Positions 8,411 to 21,153 of a stretch of 64,000 nt of DNA are shown here, piece by piece. Source of the stretch: Dasypus novemcinctus (lineage: Eukaryota; Chordata; Mammalia; Cingulata; Dasypodidae); NCBI RefSeq assembly GCF_030445035.2, contig NC_080673.1, positions 202,180,216 to 202,244,215 of the forward strand. Reading direction: 5' to 3'. The stretch's first letter is position 1; each line of letters starts with the position of its first letter. Position numbers and translations under genes: made by a program. A model generated the notes under the pieces. The model was not told the origin of the DNA, searched no databases, and saw nothing but the letters and a program-made list of their open reading frames with translations.

Positions 8411-10969
8411 AGGAAAGTCAGGAGCTTAAATAGAAACGCCCCAGAGAAAGACATAGAGCTAGAGTACCCCCTCCCGTCTACCCACACATTCCCACAAACG
8501 CCTCCCCATCTAGGGGCACCTGCCGGGAGCTGGCTGCGCCAGAAGCTAGCAGTCCGGGGGGGGGCGGGGGGCGGGCTTCTCTGATTAGGCCAGAGGGCGG
8601 GAGGGGGCCTGGGGATCGCTCTGCTGGGGCTCCCCTTGACCCTTCTCGGAGGCCTGGACACCGTCTCTCATTTCTCCATGATTATTATCAGGCAGAGGGT
8701 CCTAAAAGTCCCTGAGGACGCGGCGGGCCCAGCTGCGCTTCCCGGGAGGGCGGGTTCACCAGCTGTCGCGCGCTCCGAGGACCAGCCTCGACGCCCAAGG
8801 TCAGGACCCGGGGGCGTGCGTCCATGGCGAGAGCCCCCCGCCCTCGCGCAGAGCCCCGCGCCTCCCCGCGCCTCCCCGCGGCGGGAGCTGTCCCTTCAGC
8901 ACGCGGCCCGGCGGTCGCCGCGTGGTCCCGCTCCCGGGTCCCAGGCCGTCGGATTTCACAATCCGTATGGCTGCTGAGACGCGTGGACCGAGGACTCCGA
9001 GGACATCGGGTCTACGGCCTTAGCTGACACCTCCCCGCCTTTCCCGTCTTTCAGCCCTGGAACCAGCCAGGCGGCGTTGCCTCGGGCGTGTGCGGAGAAG
9101 CAGCGCCTCCCGGCTCACAGCCTCTCAGCCAGGCAGCCCCCTCGGTGGGTGGTCAGCAAGTTCTTTCTCTGTGCCTGAGGAATTAGTGCTGGGATCACAG
9201 AGATGGAGTTTTATGAAGTCCCTGTCTTCAGGAGGAGGATATTTGGGGAGGGGACGGAGGTTTAGACACGAAGAAGAAGAGAGTATCAAGGGAGGTGTCA
9301 GCGATCTTTACGAGGTGCCGAGGTACACAAAGCGGGTGGAGGCGAGGACGGGGTGGGTGGGTAGAAGGGAGCGGATTGAAGGTCCTGGGAGAGAACATTC
9401 CAGCAGAAGGAGCCCGTGAAACAGACAGGTGCTCCAGGGAGTGAGAAGGGTTCAATATGGCGGAAGAGGTGCAGAAGGGGAGAAGAAAAGAATGAAAAAA
9501 AGGCAGATGGGGGACAGCCTCTGTGCCTCCTCGTCTGGAGAGGCTTCCATTGAGGGAATCTAGTGATGGCGCCAAAAACCAAGGAAATCGCTGCTGTTTT
9601 CGAGGACTCAGGACCTGTTATGGCCCCACGCTCACCTTAACCCCAAAGCACAGCCTTAGGAGGTTTTGTGGATAAACTGGACCTTCCCACTCCAGAACAA
9701 AGCTGTGACTCCTAGGAGAGCCAGTAGGTTTCTGTCCTGCGAACCTAAAGAAGTGGTCCCACCTTTTGTATGTTCTCGCAAAAGAATCCGACTTGGGAGC
9801 TCCTGGGGGCTACCTGAAATAAAGTACAAAAACTTGCAGTTGGTGCTGTTCATGGAAACGAGGAGAGCCTCATGAGGAGGTCTCATTGGGAAAGCAGGAA
9901 CAAGGGAGTGGACCTGGCGAAGTCAGGAGAGCCTAGATCTTGGAGTTCAAATCCTGTTCTCTGTGCAACCTTGGGCAACAAGTCATTCGACATTCAGCCA
10001 GCACATGGACACCTCCTATGTGCCACAGACTTTACATGACCCCTCATCACCCCCATCCTCCCCTTAGGAGGAGCCTGACATTTAAGTGTTCTTCATACTC
10101 ACTGCTCATTTTCACTCATTACCTCCCGCTTTATACAATTTCGCCTGTTTCATCAGCCCCATGTGACAGGCAAGGCCACCTCCATTTTAGGGCTGGAGGA
10201 CCACAAGCACTAAGTCTCTTGCTCAGAGGTCACTGTCAATACGTGACACAGCCTGGATTTCAATTCCGGTTTATCTGAGTCCTTTCTACAATATCACCCC
10301 AAAATACAGCTAGTAACCTAAGTGGAGTGGAGGAAGGGAGGCAGCAAATAAAGCCCAGGGTGCAAGTTGGGACGTGCACTTGCCTGCTAGCCGGGAGGCC
10401 AAGGAGAACAGTGGGAAGCACGGCAAACCTGAGCAAGCCACATTTTCTCCAGATGATGGCTGGGACCTCCCGCATGCTGTCCTGTGCTCTCAGTCCTAAG
10501 GGGATGGGGTTTTCTTAAGTGAACTAAACCGTGGCACTGGCTGGAGGACAAGTCTTGAGCTCATTCAGTCATATCATGAAGTCTCCCAGGGTGATGGCAG
10601 CAAACAGAGAGAGGCATGTCAGATGGCAGCCGGGAGGGCAGGAGAAGCCAGCTCAGCCACAGAGTCTGCATGGGTGCCTTCGTGTAGGCAAAACAAAACC
10701 GTTTAAACCCAAGCTGGAAAAAGAGTGCTTTCCAAAAGTGAGGGAGGGAGAGGGAATTGGAGTTTATTTCCAACTGTATAATACTCTTAGCAAATGTGGG
10801 AGCCAAGTAATGGTTTGTTGTGCTCATTCGGGATATTAGAAAAGAAGTTCAGGGAAGTTAAGCAAGTTGCCTAAAGTTGTATAGCCGGAAAGTAGCAGAG
10901 ATACCCTTCAAATCCAGATCTGTTCTAAAGTGTGGGCGTTCTTCAGCAGACTCCAAATCAGTGCAAGAG
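8411..10969. other. Intergenic region upstream of CRMP1
   Basis: Contains a small CpG-rich patch at about 8720-9010 with no exon that I can support. MIR-like text lies at about 9930-9985 ('ttcaaatcctgttctctgtgcaacc') and 10120-10280. Elsewhere I see only unassigned, probably old repeat-derived sequence. Confidence 0.5.
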
Positions 10970-11405
10970 TGGATTGTGACTATGTTACTTTACATGGCCA
11001 AAGGGGACCTTGCAGATGCAACTGAGTTAAGGAAGCATCTTTATAAGCAAAAGAGGGGGCAGAAGAGTCAGAAGAGGGAGGCAGAAGAGTTAGAGGAGGC
11101 CCTGAGACCACAGGAGTCAGAGTCGCACAGAGATTTGAAGGTGCCACGCTACTGGCTTTGAAGACGGAGGAAGGGGCTACCATCCAAAGGAGGCAGGGGG
11201 CCTCTAGAAGCTGGAAAGGCAAGCAAGGAAGCAGATGCTCCCTTGGAGCTTTCAGAAAGAACACAGCCCAGCTGGCTCCTTGATTTTAGCCCAATGACTC
11301 CCATTTTCAGACTTCTACTTCCCAAACTGTAAGGCCATAATATGGCTGATTTTAAGCCACCAGGTTTTGGCAATCTGTCTCCTCCGCAATAGAACACTGA
11401 TATCA
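10970..11405 (+). mobile_element. MLT1-like MaLR LTR fragment
   Basis: The order of phrases matches an ancient mammalian LTR of the ERVL-MaLR type as I know it: 'gactatgttactttacatgg', 'gaccttgcagatg', 'ggcctctagaagctggaaagg', 'ccttgattttagccc', 'gacttctacttcccaaactg' and 'ttttaagccaccaggttttgg'. It is diverged and has indels. The class assignment is from memory and could be another old repeat with the same consensus phrases. The open frame inside is not a gene. Confidence 0.5.
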
Positions 11406-12787
11406 GGATATAATGGCTCATAAAGGAAGCAACTTCATTATTTGTGCAACATGGATGTGACTTCTGAAATCACTTATACCCCACCAAATACCAAGAGAAT
11501 TCTTTTTCTCTTGTGTCAAGATCAACAACACTTTAAAAATGAACGACGAATGAACTAAATGTTCAAAAGGGGGGAAAAAACTTTTAATTGCTGAAAAAGC
11601 ATACATTTTAATGTACAAAATTACACAAATTATACATTTAACTAACATAGAAAAATACATCTTGGTAACAAGAGAAAATGCCAGCCTATTTTACACAAGA
11701 TTGAACAATCGTTACAAATCTCGAAAACCCAGAAGGGAGCACTGAGCCTGACTCAGAATGAATCGGGGAAGTCTGAAGGCCGATGAGCATCTCCGAGGAC
11801 TGGTGCCTCTGCATTTCACTGCAGACAGGGGTTGGGAGCAGCCCACTGCCCCAGGACCCAAGGGAGGGTCCCGTCAGGGGGCATCCCAAAGGAAGGGTTT
11901 TTTGTATGTGTGTGTAGCTGGACCACTCCCAAGTGAACTGGTGCTCCTAAGGGGGGGAGGGACAGAACTTGGACTGCCGTGGTTCTGATCCTTGGGTATA
12001 TTAATGGGGACATAGAGGAGTCCTTTGGGATCTATGCAATTGCAAGGTGTGGGTTTTGTGCATTTGGGATCCAGTGGGAAAATATTCAATTATGAAACTG
12101 ATCCCTGTGTGTCACAACCTTCTCATGGTTTCTAGCCACATTCATGCCTCCCAGGATTCAACCCTGGAAGGAGTGAGAAGACCAGGGAGGTTCTACCAAA
12201 ATGAGCTAGAAAGTCTTGTGGCATCCAAGTTCCTTGCCGGCCCTACCATCAAAAGCTGGTTTTTGAAACCTAAGCCACGGAAAATGTCATCTTAGCCCCC
12301 CCACCTCAGGTGGGTGGTATGAGCCATACCCAGCCCCACTGAAATGCATTTGTGCAGAGCCCATTTCCACAGGTGTGAGGGAAGAGTCCCAGCACCCACA
12401 GAGCACTCAGTTGTGCAGGGTGCTTTAAAAAACATGTGCTATCTCTTTAATGCTCAAACTATCCTTGCATGACAGGTACTAGCTTAGCACCTGGTTCCAT
12501 GGAAGGCACTGAGCTGAGACATTCTGTAAACTGTCCAAGCTTGCACAGCTAGTTGGTGGCAGAGCCATATGTTCCTGGCACCCTAACTCTTTCTCCTTTC
12601 CTTGTTAGAGGAAGATCTTGCCCTTGTCTCAGTGAAAAGTCTAAGGTTTTAATAGTTATAACATCACTGTGCAGAAGTTACCTTCCCCCACCACTGTCAA
12701 TGTCCCATTTACAAACAGTGTATTTTATTACTTTACTTATAAAAAGAGAAAACACTTTGGTAGAGAGTTGATATTAAGTTTTCAGCA
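11406..12787. other. Intergenic, AT-richer, no gene seen
   Basis: An AT-rich segment at 11560-11720 shows no clear polyadenylation signal for a minus-strand gene. A MIR-like fragment lies at about 12420-12590 with the 'cacagctagttggtggcagagcc' phrase. Nothing else is recognised. Confidence 0.45.
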
Positions 12788-12792
12788 TTTTT

Positions 12793-12871
12793 TAAGGAGG
12801 TGCTGGGGATTGAGCCCAGGGCCTCCTACATGGGAGGCAGGTGCTCAATCACTTGAGCTACATTGGCTCCC
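12793..12871 (-). mobile_element. DAS-type SINE (tRNA-derived), short copy
   Basis: Read on the minus strand it contains an A-box-like 'tagctcaagtgattgag' and a B-box-like 'gggctcaatcc', the internal RNA polymerase III promoter of a tRNA-derived SINE. The wording (cctcccatgtaggagg...) is that of armadillo DAS elements. Similar flanks 'cagcattttt' and 'cagcaatttt' look like an aged target-site duplication. The copy lacks the longer DAS-III body. Confidence 0.8.
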
Positions 12872-15800
12872 CAGCAATTTTTAACAATCCCACTTATTTG
12901 TCTTTTTCTTCCCTTGTTCTACCATCCCATAAAAAGGTATCATCCTTTTATCCTTTGGCACAGCCCGGTGATGTTTTGCAAAGACAAAGAAGAATGGTGT
13001 TGGAGAAAACCTTCTTTTCATGGTATCAATTCTTCCATTAGTCTTCCAGTGTTTCTCGGTGTCACATTTATGCCAAAGATGCAGAAATCAGATTTGGATG
13101 GGAACACTGCTTGCTGAAGCAACAATAGGCTTTAGGGAAGATCAAATGGGATAAAGAAAACCCAACCCCTTCAATCCTAAGGCTACTGACTCTTATTAAA
13201 AGCAGTTTTCAGGTCCAAGGCATGAACTATCTTTATCTAGTAATCCTCATAACACAGGAAAGAGGACTAAATACATGAACAAACCCCAGAGTTTCTTTCT
13301 CTGCCTCTTAAAGTCACCAGAAGATTTCCAAAGAATTTGTTTCAAAGCCAGGTAGGAACACAATTGCCCAGCAGAACAAATTGCCAGATTTGTGGCCTGC
13401 TTCTATTTGCTTATACGATTGGCAAACTTAGAGATCATAGCGGACTTAGAATATCTATTTCTGGTAGATTTTTAGGATGCAAGCAACTCTATCCCACATA
13501 TGCATTTAGCGTGTTTGCTGCAACACACAGTTGGGTTATCTGAACTTTAATGTAATTGTGCAATGAGCAACCATTAAGAGTTTGGCACCCGGGCTCAGCT
13601 GCAGTGGAACTGAATGGTTTATCATGTCATGCATTTCATTTTCATAAGCACCATTAGCTATTAAAAAGGCCCTTTCAAAGCAGACTCATGGTCAAAATAT
13701 TCCAAAGATGAGAAGTTTCCTTCTGTCAACTCTGAGTCCACTTCCCTTTCATAAAGAGGAATCAAAATTAAACATGAGTCTAACACAGAAGGAACCCCCA
13801 ACGGCCTCTTGGAATTGATTTAGTGCAGTAGATGGGACAACTGAAAGGGACTGTGGAGAGGACTGCAGGAGCTTCTCCCCAAGGCTGCCCGTTAGGCTCA
13901 GTGGAGATTGTAAGTGCTGCCTGGACTTGAGCCCAAGACAACCCTATTCAAGGGGCACATAGTTATTTAAATCTTACAGGTGAGTCTACGCAGCCAGGGT
14001 GAGGACCCTTCACCGCAGAGCGCAACCTTCACGTCCCATAAATGGTCCAGCGCAGACAAGCAGAAGAGAGCCACACCCCCCTCCTTGCCGGGAGCCTGTT
14101 TCATGCATGCACAACACTGTCTCAAAAGAGAAATGAAAAAAGGTTGAACATTTAAAATATGCCAAAAGTGTCTAGCACCCTTCTTCAGGAGTTGACGGCA
14201 TTTTCAAAAAGTTTCTCCCGTGTCCCAGACCACGGTGGCGATTGCGCCTTGGAATCAAATGGGAACTGGGAGTCTCTTAAAGCAGCTCACCTGCCTGCAG
14301 GTGGAAAGCTCCCCTGCAAGTTCACCAAGTTTGTGCAGTGAGCTGTGGAGTAAAACAGATAGGAAGGATCTCATCTCGTGAAGGACTTGGGCTCCCTGCA
14401 CTCTGCAGTGATGGGGAACTACACTCGTATGAAATAATCGCGTCTCAAAGCAATTCATAAGCTTTCCATCAGCTGTGCTGCTTGATTGTCATCATTGAGA
14501 AATTAGGACGGAGGATGCTGTGAAGGGGTAGATTTCAACCCCATTCATCCAAGCCTTGCCAAGAAATGGCTACGTTTAAGGGAATCTTGGGCTTCAGGGT
14601 TTCCCCAGGAAGAAATATGGGCATGAATTCTACACAAAGGAAGGAATTCCTCAATCTACCATGTTGCTTAGTGACACCATATGGGTTGCCACCCATTAAA
14701 AATGAAGAGCATCTGGCCCAGATCTAGAATCAAAATCAGGAGAGCCTGCAGCAACAGGTCCAGGTCCCATTTGCAATCAGACAGCTGTGTGACCTCAGCT
14801 ATTTCACTTAACTTCTCTGGGCTTCGATTTCCTCACCAGTACATGGGGAAAGGCTAGAGCGTTGACGCTAGATTAAGGCTTAGACCCTCTCCAGCTCTAA
14901 CAAGGGCTTTTTCCATGTCTGACGTCTTCATTACTGCACAGCTGGTCATCTGGGAAGGGCAGAGGCATGGGTCCTCCAAGTACGCAGTTATGGGTGCAGC
15001 CTATTTCGGGCCACAGAGCAGAGAGCCCACGCTGCCTCTGCTGCCGCCACACCTCCAGTGTACCTATTTTAGGAACACTGCCTAGCGGTTCATGGGGAAG
15101 CGTTGCCATGCCAACCCGCTGGCTGTTGCTAATCATAATCTATGAATGCACAGTACAGCCATCTGACAAGCAATTCTTTTCATCCTTAGCCTGAAGGCCT
15201 TCTCCAAATTGTCATAAGGTAAAGCCCCTTGTTCATAATGGCACACGGTAGATACATAAGTATGCACTGCGTTAATGACATAAGTAAAGTATACGCACAG
15301 CACTTTTAAGTTTGCAAAGTGCTTTTCCCCAATTTAGACATTAATTCTCATGGCAACTCCTGAAGCAGGTAATTTTTTATCCCCGTTTGCCAGATGAGCA
15401 AACCGAGGAGGGAAACTGACTTTCTCACGGCCTCACGGCTAAGAAGTTGCAGCATCCATGCTCCAGCCCAGTTCTTCTGACTTCAGACCCCAAACTCTTG
15501 ATCTCTTGCTCCTCCACGACCGCTTACATTTACTCAGTCCTGAAGAGTTTCACGCCAGCTCCTGGAAGGGTGCCCCTGTGCGGCGTGATGAACCTCACCC
15601 CAGAGGGCTCTCAGGGATGCTGAAGCAGGACAGAGGCGAGGGAAGACGCTCGCACGGAGGGAGGGACCAGCGGTGGGGTGCTGGGCTGAGGCCCAGGACA
15701 AGGCCCCTGGGGCAGGCAGAGGAGCAGGCAGGGCTCTGAGGCGGTGGAAACCTGCACCTGGCAGCAAAAATGGGCCTTGAGGGCAAAGCCAGGGCCCTTG

Positions 15801-15885
15801 CAAAGCCCAGCACACCAGGCCCTTGACGAATGCGCATCAACTGACTAACCAAAGTGAAATCGGCGCCAGGAGGCAGGGTTTGGGT
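12872..15885. other. Intergenic region with old MIR fragments
   Basis: MIR-like fragments occur at about 14735-14870 ('cagctgtgtgacctcagc') and a MIR/MIR3-like piece at about 15300-15450 ('agtttgcaaagtgcttttcc'). The stretch 13550-13720 lacks repeat phrases and looks like possible conserved non-coding sequence. No coding exon is supported. Confidence 0.45.
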
Positions 15886-15990
15886 CTATTTGCTTCCCTC
15901 TGTAATGCCAGTTGCCTACCACGGTGCCTGGTGCTTAGTGGTGTCCAATAAATGTGCACTGGTTGAGTGAATGAATGAATGAATGAAACC
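15886..15990 (+). mobile_element. L2 LINE 3' end
   Basis: The phrases 'cacggtgcctggtgcttagt', 'ccaataaatg' and a terminal run of GAATGAAT repeats (about 15967-15986) are diagnostic of an ancient L2 3' terminus on the plus strand. Confidence 0.65.
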
Positions 15991-18944
15991 CAGTTCCCAG
16001 AACATGTAAGCACTTGGTGCTCCAGAGGGAAGCTGGAAAGCACATGTTCTCTCTTCCCTATGTTTTTTCTTTTAATATTTGGGAAGTATGCCATTCTCTT
16101 AAGCTCAGAGGCAGAGTTCTGTTTCAGAAGGGAAGGGAAGAAATTAAACTTTATTGAGCACCTACTACATGCTTGGCCCCTGACATTTCTCTTTGTGCTG
16201 GGGAGACAGTGACATGCTCCCACTGGAGGAATTAGCACATGAGAGAGGTGGGCCCACCGCCCAGGTGGGTTCTGAGGTCCGGCTGAGGGCTCCGGGGCCA
16301 GGTCCTTCCCACCTTGGCTTGTGCTCTGCTGCAGAGGAGATTAGAGCCCTTGGAAGTTGCCCTCACCTTTTGGAAAGCCACATTGGTAAATCGCCAAGCC
16401 CTCTGCTCGGGCTTTCCAGGCCCTGTTCCAGTTACTCCTCGAAGTGCGCCAGGAGGAAGGCTGAGCCCCTGTTCCCGTCTTGCAGGTGTGGAAACAGACC
16501 CCCAGGCCCAGGGCTCCTGACTCGGCCAGTGCTGTGCCAAGGACACCCTCGTAGCCGAAGCTCTCCCCGTGGCTCACAAAGGGCATCCAGGTGCAGCCTC
16601 TCCTGGGGTCTCCAGGCTTCTGGGGAAGGTCTCATCTCTCCCGCTTTCCTCCGAATGAAGAGCTTAGACTCAGAAGGCTGAGGGCCCGGGGCCCAGGGGC
16701 AGGCCGGCGGCAGAGCTGAGGGCAGGAGGTCCAGCCCAGGCCCCTGCCCATGGCCACTGCACTGGCTGAGCGACCTTGGCCGCAGTCTGGGACCAGCCAG
16801 CTGTCACCAACTCAAAGCCCGTGGCAGGAAAGCAGGTGACGTAGCACACGGAGGGTGCCGGCCTCGTCCAGCTCCGGTTGTGGCCGTGAGGACGGAGGCT
16901 CCGTGTGCTTCGATTTCCCAAGAGAAGCCAGGGACCCAGATTTTCCCGAGGAATCTCTTCGTTTTTAAATGTCACTTGCTAATCGGTATTAAAAAGCACT
17001 TTGCAGGCCAAACAAGACATCTTTGAGGGCCGCCTCTGCCCATGTACTTCCCGCGAACTAGAAGCTCCACAGTCTCTTGGGGGAGGGAGGCTGCAGGCCT
17101 GCCCGCCACTCACCCCTCGGCCCTCGGCCCTGGGGTCCGAGACATCCACGTGGTATGTGTGCCGCGAGCAGGACCATCCGCGCCGCCCCCCTCGCCCCGT
17201 CTCCTCCATCTCACAGCGGCAGGGGCAGGAAGAGCTCCGCTCGCGCGGTTCCCCATGTGGCAGTTTGCTTTCGCTCTGTCTTCCTGGGGGATGCTTGGGG
17301 TTCCAGTGTCCCTGAGGAAGACGGCCTCTTGGTCCTGCGCTCTCCAGGGAAACGTTTACAGCGGATGCGACAGGGTTCACGGCCCCCGAGCGCCAGGCAC
17401 AGCCGCGGGGCGGTGATGCTCTCTCGCTGCCGGGCGAACCAAGCTGGCCCAGGCCACAGCGCCGGGGGCACATCGGAGCTGATGTGGGGGACAATTCACA
17501 GACACAGTTGCATGAAGAGCTCTCCACGTACCCGAGCAGCAAGGACACTCAGTACCTTCCCATGTGGCCAGAGCCTGGCACCCAGGAGGCACCCAGCAGG
17601 TGTCTGCCAGCTGGCACGGGAACTGCCTCTCTAGGGGAGGGCACAATCAGGGAGAGGCTACAGCGCATCAGATGGCACGGCTGGGATGTAGACTGGAGGG
17701 CCTGGAATTGCACCCATTTTACAGATGAGGAAGCAAGGCGCAGAGAGGTGAAGGGACAGCCTTCAAGCCACCCGCAAGCTAGAGTCTAGCTGCACCTCGG
17801 GGTGCCCTGACAGCGTCCTTTCCCCTTAGCCTAGGGGATCTGGACCACTTGGGGGTCCCAGGCTCATTTGGGAATCCCTGGCCCCTCTCCCTGGGAGAGC
17901 GCTCCCAGGGGTACAATTTTGCTCACAGGGTAGAACCTCCACCTTAGACGAAGCTCTGCAGGGGCTTGTTAATTAAAAAACCATTATCCTGTCCCAACGC
18001 GTGACCCGTCTTGGACAGAAACTTTGCGGGTCTGTAAACATAATGAGGACTCCAGGCTGCTGAGAACAATCAGTAAATTGAACGAGAGGAGCTGGAGGCA
18101 CGTTTTACAAATGCAGCGAGGACTCCTGACACGGGGAAGCGTCTTACAGCGTGTTCCCGCCCATTAGCTCATTGTCACAACACAACTGTCCTGGAGGCGT
18201 GAGGACCCGAGATGGAGGAAGGAATGGAAGTGCGGAAGAGGTAAGTAATTTGGGCAAGATGAAGAGTTAGGGGCAGCCCAGCTTTCAGCTCCCGGGTTCC
18301 TTCCACCCCCGTGCTCAGGAACGGGCTTCTTGCAGCCCAGGGCGCTCTTCGGACCCCAGGTGCACTGCACAAAGCAGAAACGCGCCCCATAAATGACGTG
18401 AGGCAGGTCGCGGCCGTGTGGCCGTATCTCAGCTCCCTGGGCGGGCCTGTAAACTCCACGGCCTCTGCTCTGCCCATCAGTTAGGAAGAGTATAAATATC
18501 TTCTGACTTGGGTTTCGCCTCTGTGCTGTCTTCTCTCCTACCAGAACAAAAGCAGAGCCATGAGTTCTTAAAGGGAACACACCAACCAGCACCGCTTCTA
18601 CCTGAAAACAAAAACAAAAACAACAGACTTGATTCATCTCTAAGTGATTAAGTTGCTGGGAGACCCACTTTATCTCCATATGTGGTGGGCTTACAGCATG
18701 GAATAGTTGTTAATAATCCATCAGCTGCTCTTTCTAGAAAAGAAGCTTAGCTTAGAATTAATAGGCACCCCTCTCCTTTTATTTTGGGAGTCCATGAACC
18801 CTTGAAACAATATGGAATGTTTATGGGAATCAGCATTTGCATCTATTTGTGCAGAGACTCTCATATTCATGAGACGCTCCAGGGGGCGAGGGCCCATAGA
18901 AGGCTAAGAATCACTGATAGAAAGGAAAGAGAAATGCGGATCTC
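15991..18944. other. Intergenic, partly GC-rich, no gene supported
   Basis: A repeat fragment lies at about 16145-16215 ('gagcacctactacatgcttgg'). MIR-like pieces lie at about 17690-17770 ('cccattttacagatgagg') and 18120-18260. Between 16250 and 17500 there are long open frames on both strands, but they overlap each other and lack recognisable domains or consistent splice signals, so they are not called. A partial CTCF-like core 'ccagggggcg' lies at about 18878-18888. Confidence 0.4.
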
Positions 18945-19600
18945 GGGGCTGGCATTCGTCCACTCAGCTAACAGTTGTCGAGCACCCCCTCTAAGCCCGG
19001 CTCTGCGCTAGGCTCCCTGCTTACAGTTCCTGTCCTCATGAGGTTTTGGTCTGGTCGAGGAGACAGAGAGGAATAAAGGAATCACCACATAAGTGTTACA
19101 TTGTAGCTCTAAGAAGTACTGGGACAAAAAAGTGCCAAGAGAGATGTCTGCAGAAGGGTCAGGGAAGGCATCCTGAGCAGGGAATGATCAAGGTGGAAGA
19201 TGGTAGGAGTGGGGGGGGGTGCTCTCCAGGCAAAGGCCCTGTGGGGAGAGAGAGGTAGTATGAAAACCCAGAGTGGAGCGACAGAGAAGTGAGGGGCAGG
19301 GTAGTGGGAGATGGAGCTGGATAGAGGGAAGTTGGGGCCAGGACATGGTAAGGGCATAATTAATGGTTTTAGAGGAAGAAAGGAAGGAAATGAAGGAGGG
19401 GAAGAGAAAGATCGCCTTGGGTGGTGGACATTTGAGCAGCATCTTAGAGATGAACAGGAGTTTTCTGGGCAGAGGAAACAGCTTGGGCAGAAGCCCAGAG
19501 GTGAGAGAACACTGGCTGTGAGGCACGAGGGGCAGAGGGCAAGTCTGGAGAGATCAATTTTCTGAGAGGAACTTTCATGGATGCTGCCAGATCAATAAAT
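18945..19600 (+). mobile_element. Ancient LINE-like repeat (L2-related)
   Basis: Characteristic old repeat wording is present: 'gagcaccccctctaagcccgg', 'cctgtcctcatgaggttttgg', 'gtcagggaaggcatcctgag', 'ccaggcaaaggccctgtgggg' and 'tttgagcagcatcttagag'. It is heavily diverged. The family name is a best guess. Open frames inside have no meaning as genes. Confidence 0.45.
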
Positions 19601-21105
19601 GTATTGGGCAAACTGAGTTTGCAGAGGGGGCCCAGGAAAATTAAAACCCTGTCAGAAAGAAGCATCTCTGGGCGGTTCCACTGTGGACCCACATAACTGA
19701 TTTCACCAGGTAACGCTGCCAGTCCCTGGAGATGGCTCCCACCCAGCTCAAGGTCATGTCCATCATAAGGAGTTTGGTGAAGATGCCAGCCACAGCATCT
19801 CCCAGGGGCTCCCAACCATGGAGGAAAGCCAGCTCGCATTTGCTTAGCTTGTTTGTTTGTGTAGGTGGTTTTTAGTCTGATTTTCAAAATGTATTTATAT
19901 CTATATGTAAGCTACTTTAAATCTTTTTGTTTTAGAGGGAATAAGCAAGATCAACCTAAACTCAATTCAGAGCCTCAAAGCTTACAGAAGCATTGGTACC
20001 CAAACTTTGTTATACATCAGAATCACTTGGAGAGATTTATAGAGATTCAGATTCTAGGCTCAATCTCAGACCTATGGAATCAGTATGCTTAACACAGAAA
20101 TCTGGTTTTCCCTGAGTTTCCTGGGAGATACTCATGAATTAAACTGGGTGATTCCTATGCATTCAGCTCATGCAGTACACGTGCTCCTGTTGTTTGCATG
20201 CCACTGAGACAGATGATGCTCCAGTTTGAGTAAAAAGCAGAAAAGTAAATCACTGTCAACGGAAGCGGTGCACCTATCTAAGCATAGGTATATTAATATC
20301 CTTGCACTGAGCTTGCATTTGCCAAAAAAAGAACAAAACAACTGTTTCAGAACTGATAAATACCACAGGGTCACCTCCATAACCCACGTACATGTGGGAC
20401 ATCCAACAGATGATAACTCCTGACAAAGTTACGTTAAAGATTACAACAATTACAGAGATAGCCAACTCCATTACAGATGGTCAGCAGATGCAATAAACAG
20501 GAGAAACCATTACAGAGGAACTGTATATAATAGGGGAATAAAAAAAGGGGGGCTAATTATAAGAGTGCTTATAATATTCAAATATACACTCTATAAATGA
20601 AAAGCAAAGTAACTGGCATAAGACCTCAATGAGCAAATTCATTGGGAGATTAGACAAAGATGAAGAGAAAATTGGTGAACTGGAAGATGGCTCTCAGGAA
20701 ATCAATCCAGAATTCAGCATGGAGAGATGAAGAGGTAATGGGGAGATGTTACTCCAGATTGAGTGGATAGGAAAAGCCTTTCTGAGGAAGTGACATTGGA
20801 GCTCAGACCCAAAAGAAAAGGAGAATTATTCATGGAAAGAGATGGGGATCAGGGGTCCTAGGGAGAAGGAGCAGAAGGGTAAAGGTCCTAGGGTAGGAGC
20901 AAACTTGGCAGGAACCAGTGGGTGTGTTTGAAGAACAGAATGCTGAACTTGCTAGATGTGGCCCCACCAGGGGAAGAGAGGTGTGTTGTGGGCAGCGTCA
21001 ACGAGTGAACTTGGGCTCATTAAGTGGCAGCTCCTAAGAAGCATGTTTCACCTAGGCTAGAAAAAGGGCTTTCTAACAGTGAGAGCTGAGCATTCACTTA
21101 CTCAC
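19601..21105. other. Intergenic with MER5-like and L2-related pieces
   Basis: At about 19985-20160 the phrases 'cattggtacccaaactttg' and 'catcagaatcacttggagag' fit a MER5A-type non-autonomous hAT element on the plus strand. At about 20720-20990 text such as 'tgacattggagctcagaccc' repeats the L2-related family seen just to the left. No gene is seen. Confidence 0.5.
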
Positions 21106-21153
21106 TCATCCATCCATCCATCCATCCATCCATCCATCCATCCATCCATCCAT
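21106..21153. repeat. (ATCC)n microsatellite, about 12 units
   Basis: An uninterrupted tetranucleotide run of CATC/ATCC is directly visible. It is preceded by CACTCACTCATC-type degenerate units and followed by ATTCAATCATT, as in an L2/MIR-associated tail. Confidence 0.9.

Noticed and set aside
10877..11161. Lys/Glu-rich 94-codon frame resembling a coiled coil
   Set aside because: Most of it lies within an MLT1-like LTR fragment; the charged peptide comes from purine-rich repeat text.
12793..12871. Possible tRNA gene (A and B box present)
   Set aside because: The promoter boxes belong to a tRNA-derived DAS SINE. There is no cloverleaf with a proper anticodon arm, and there are retroposition flanks.
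18874..18890. CTCF site at 'ctccagggggcgag'
   Set aside because: Two mismatches in the first half of the core and no supporting flank, so weaker than the one at 32392.
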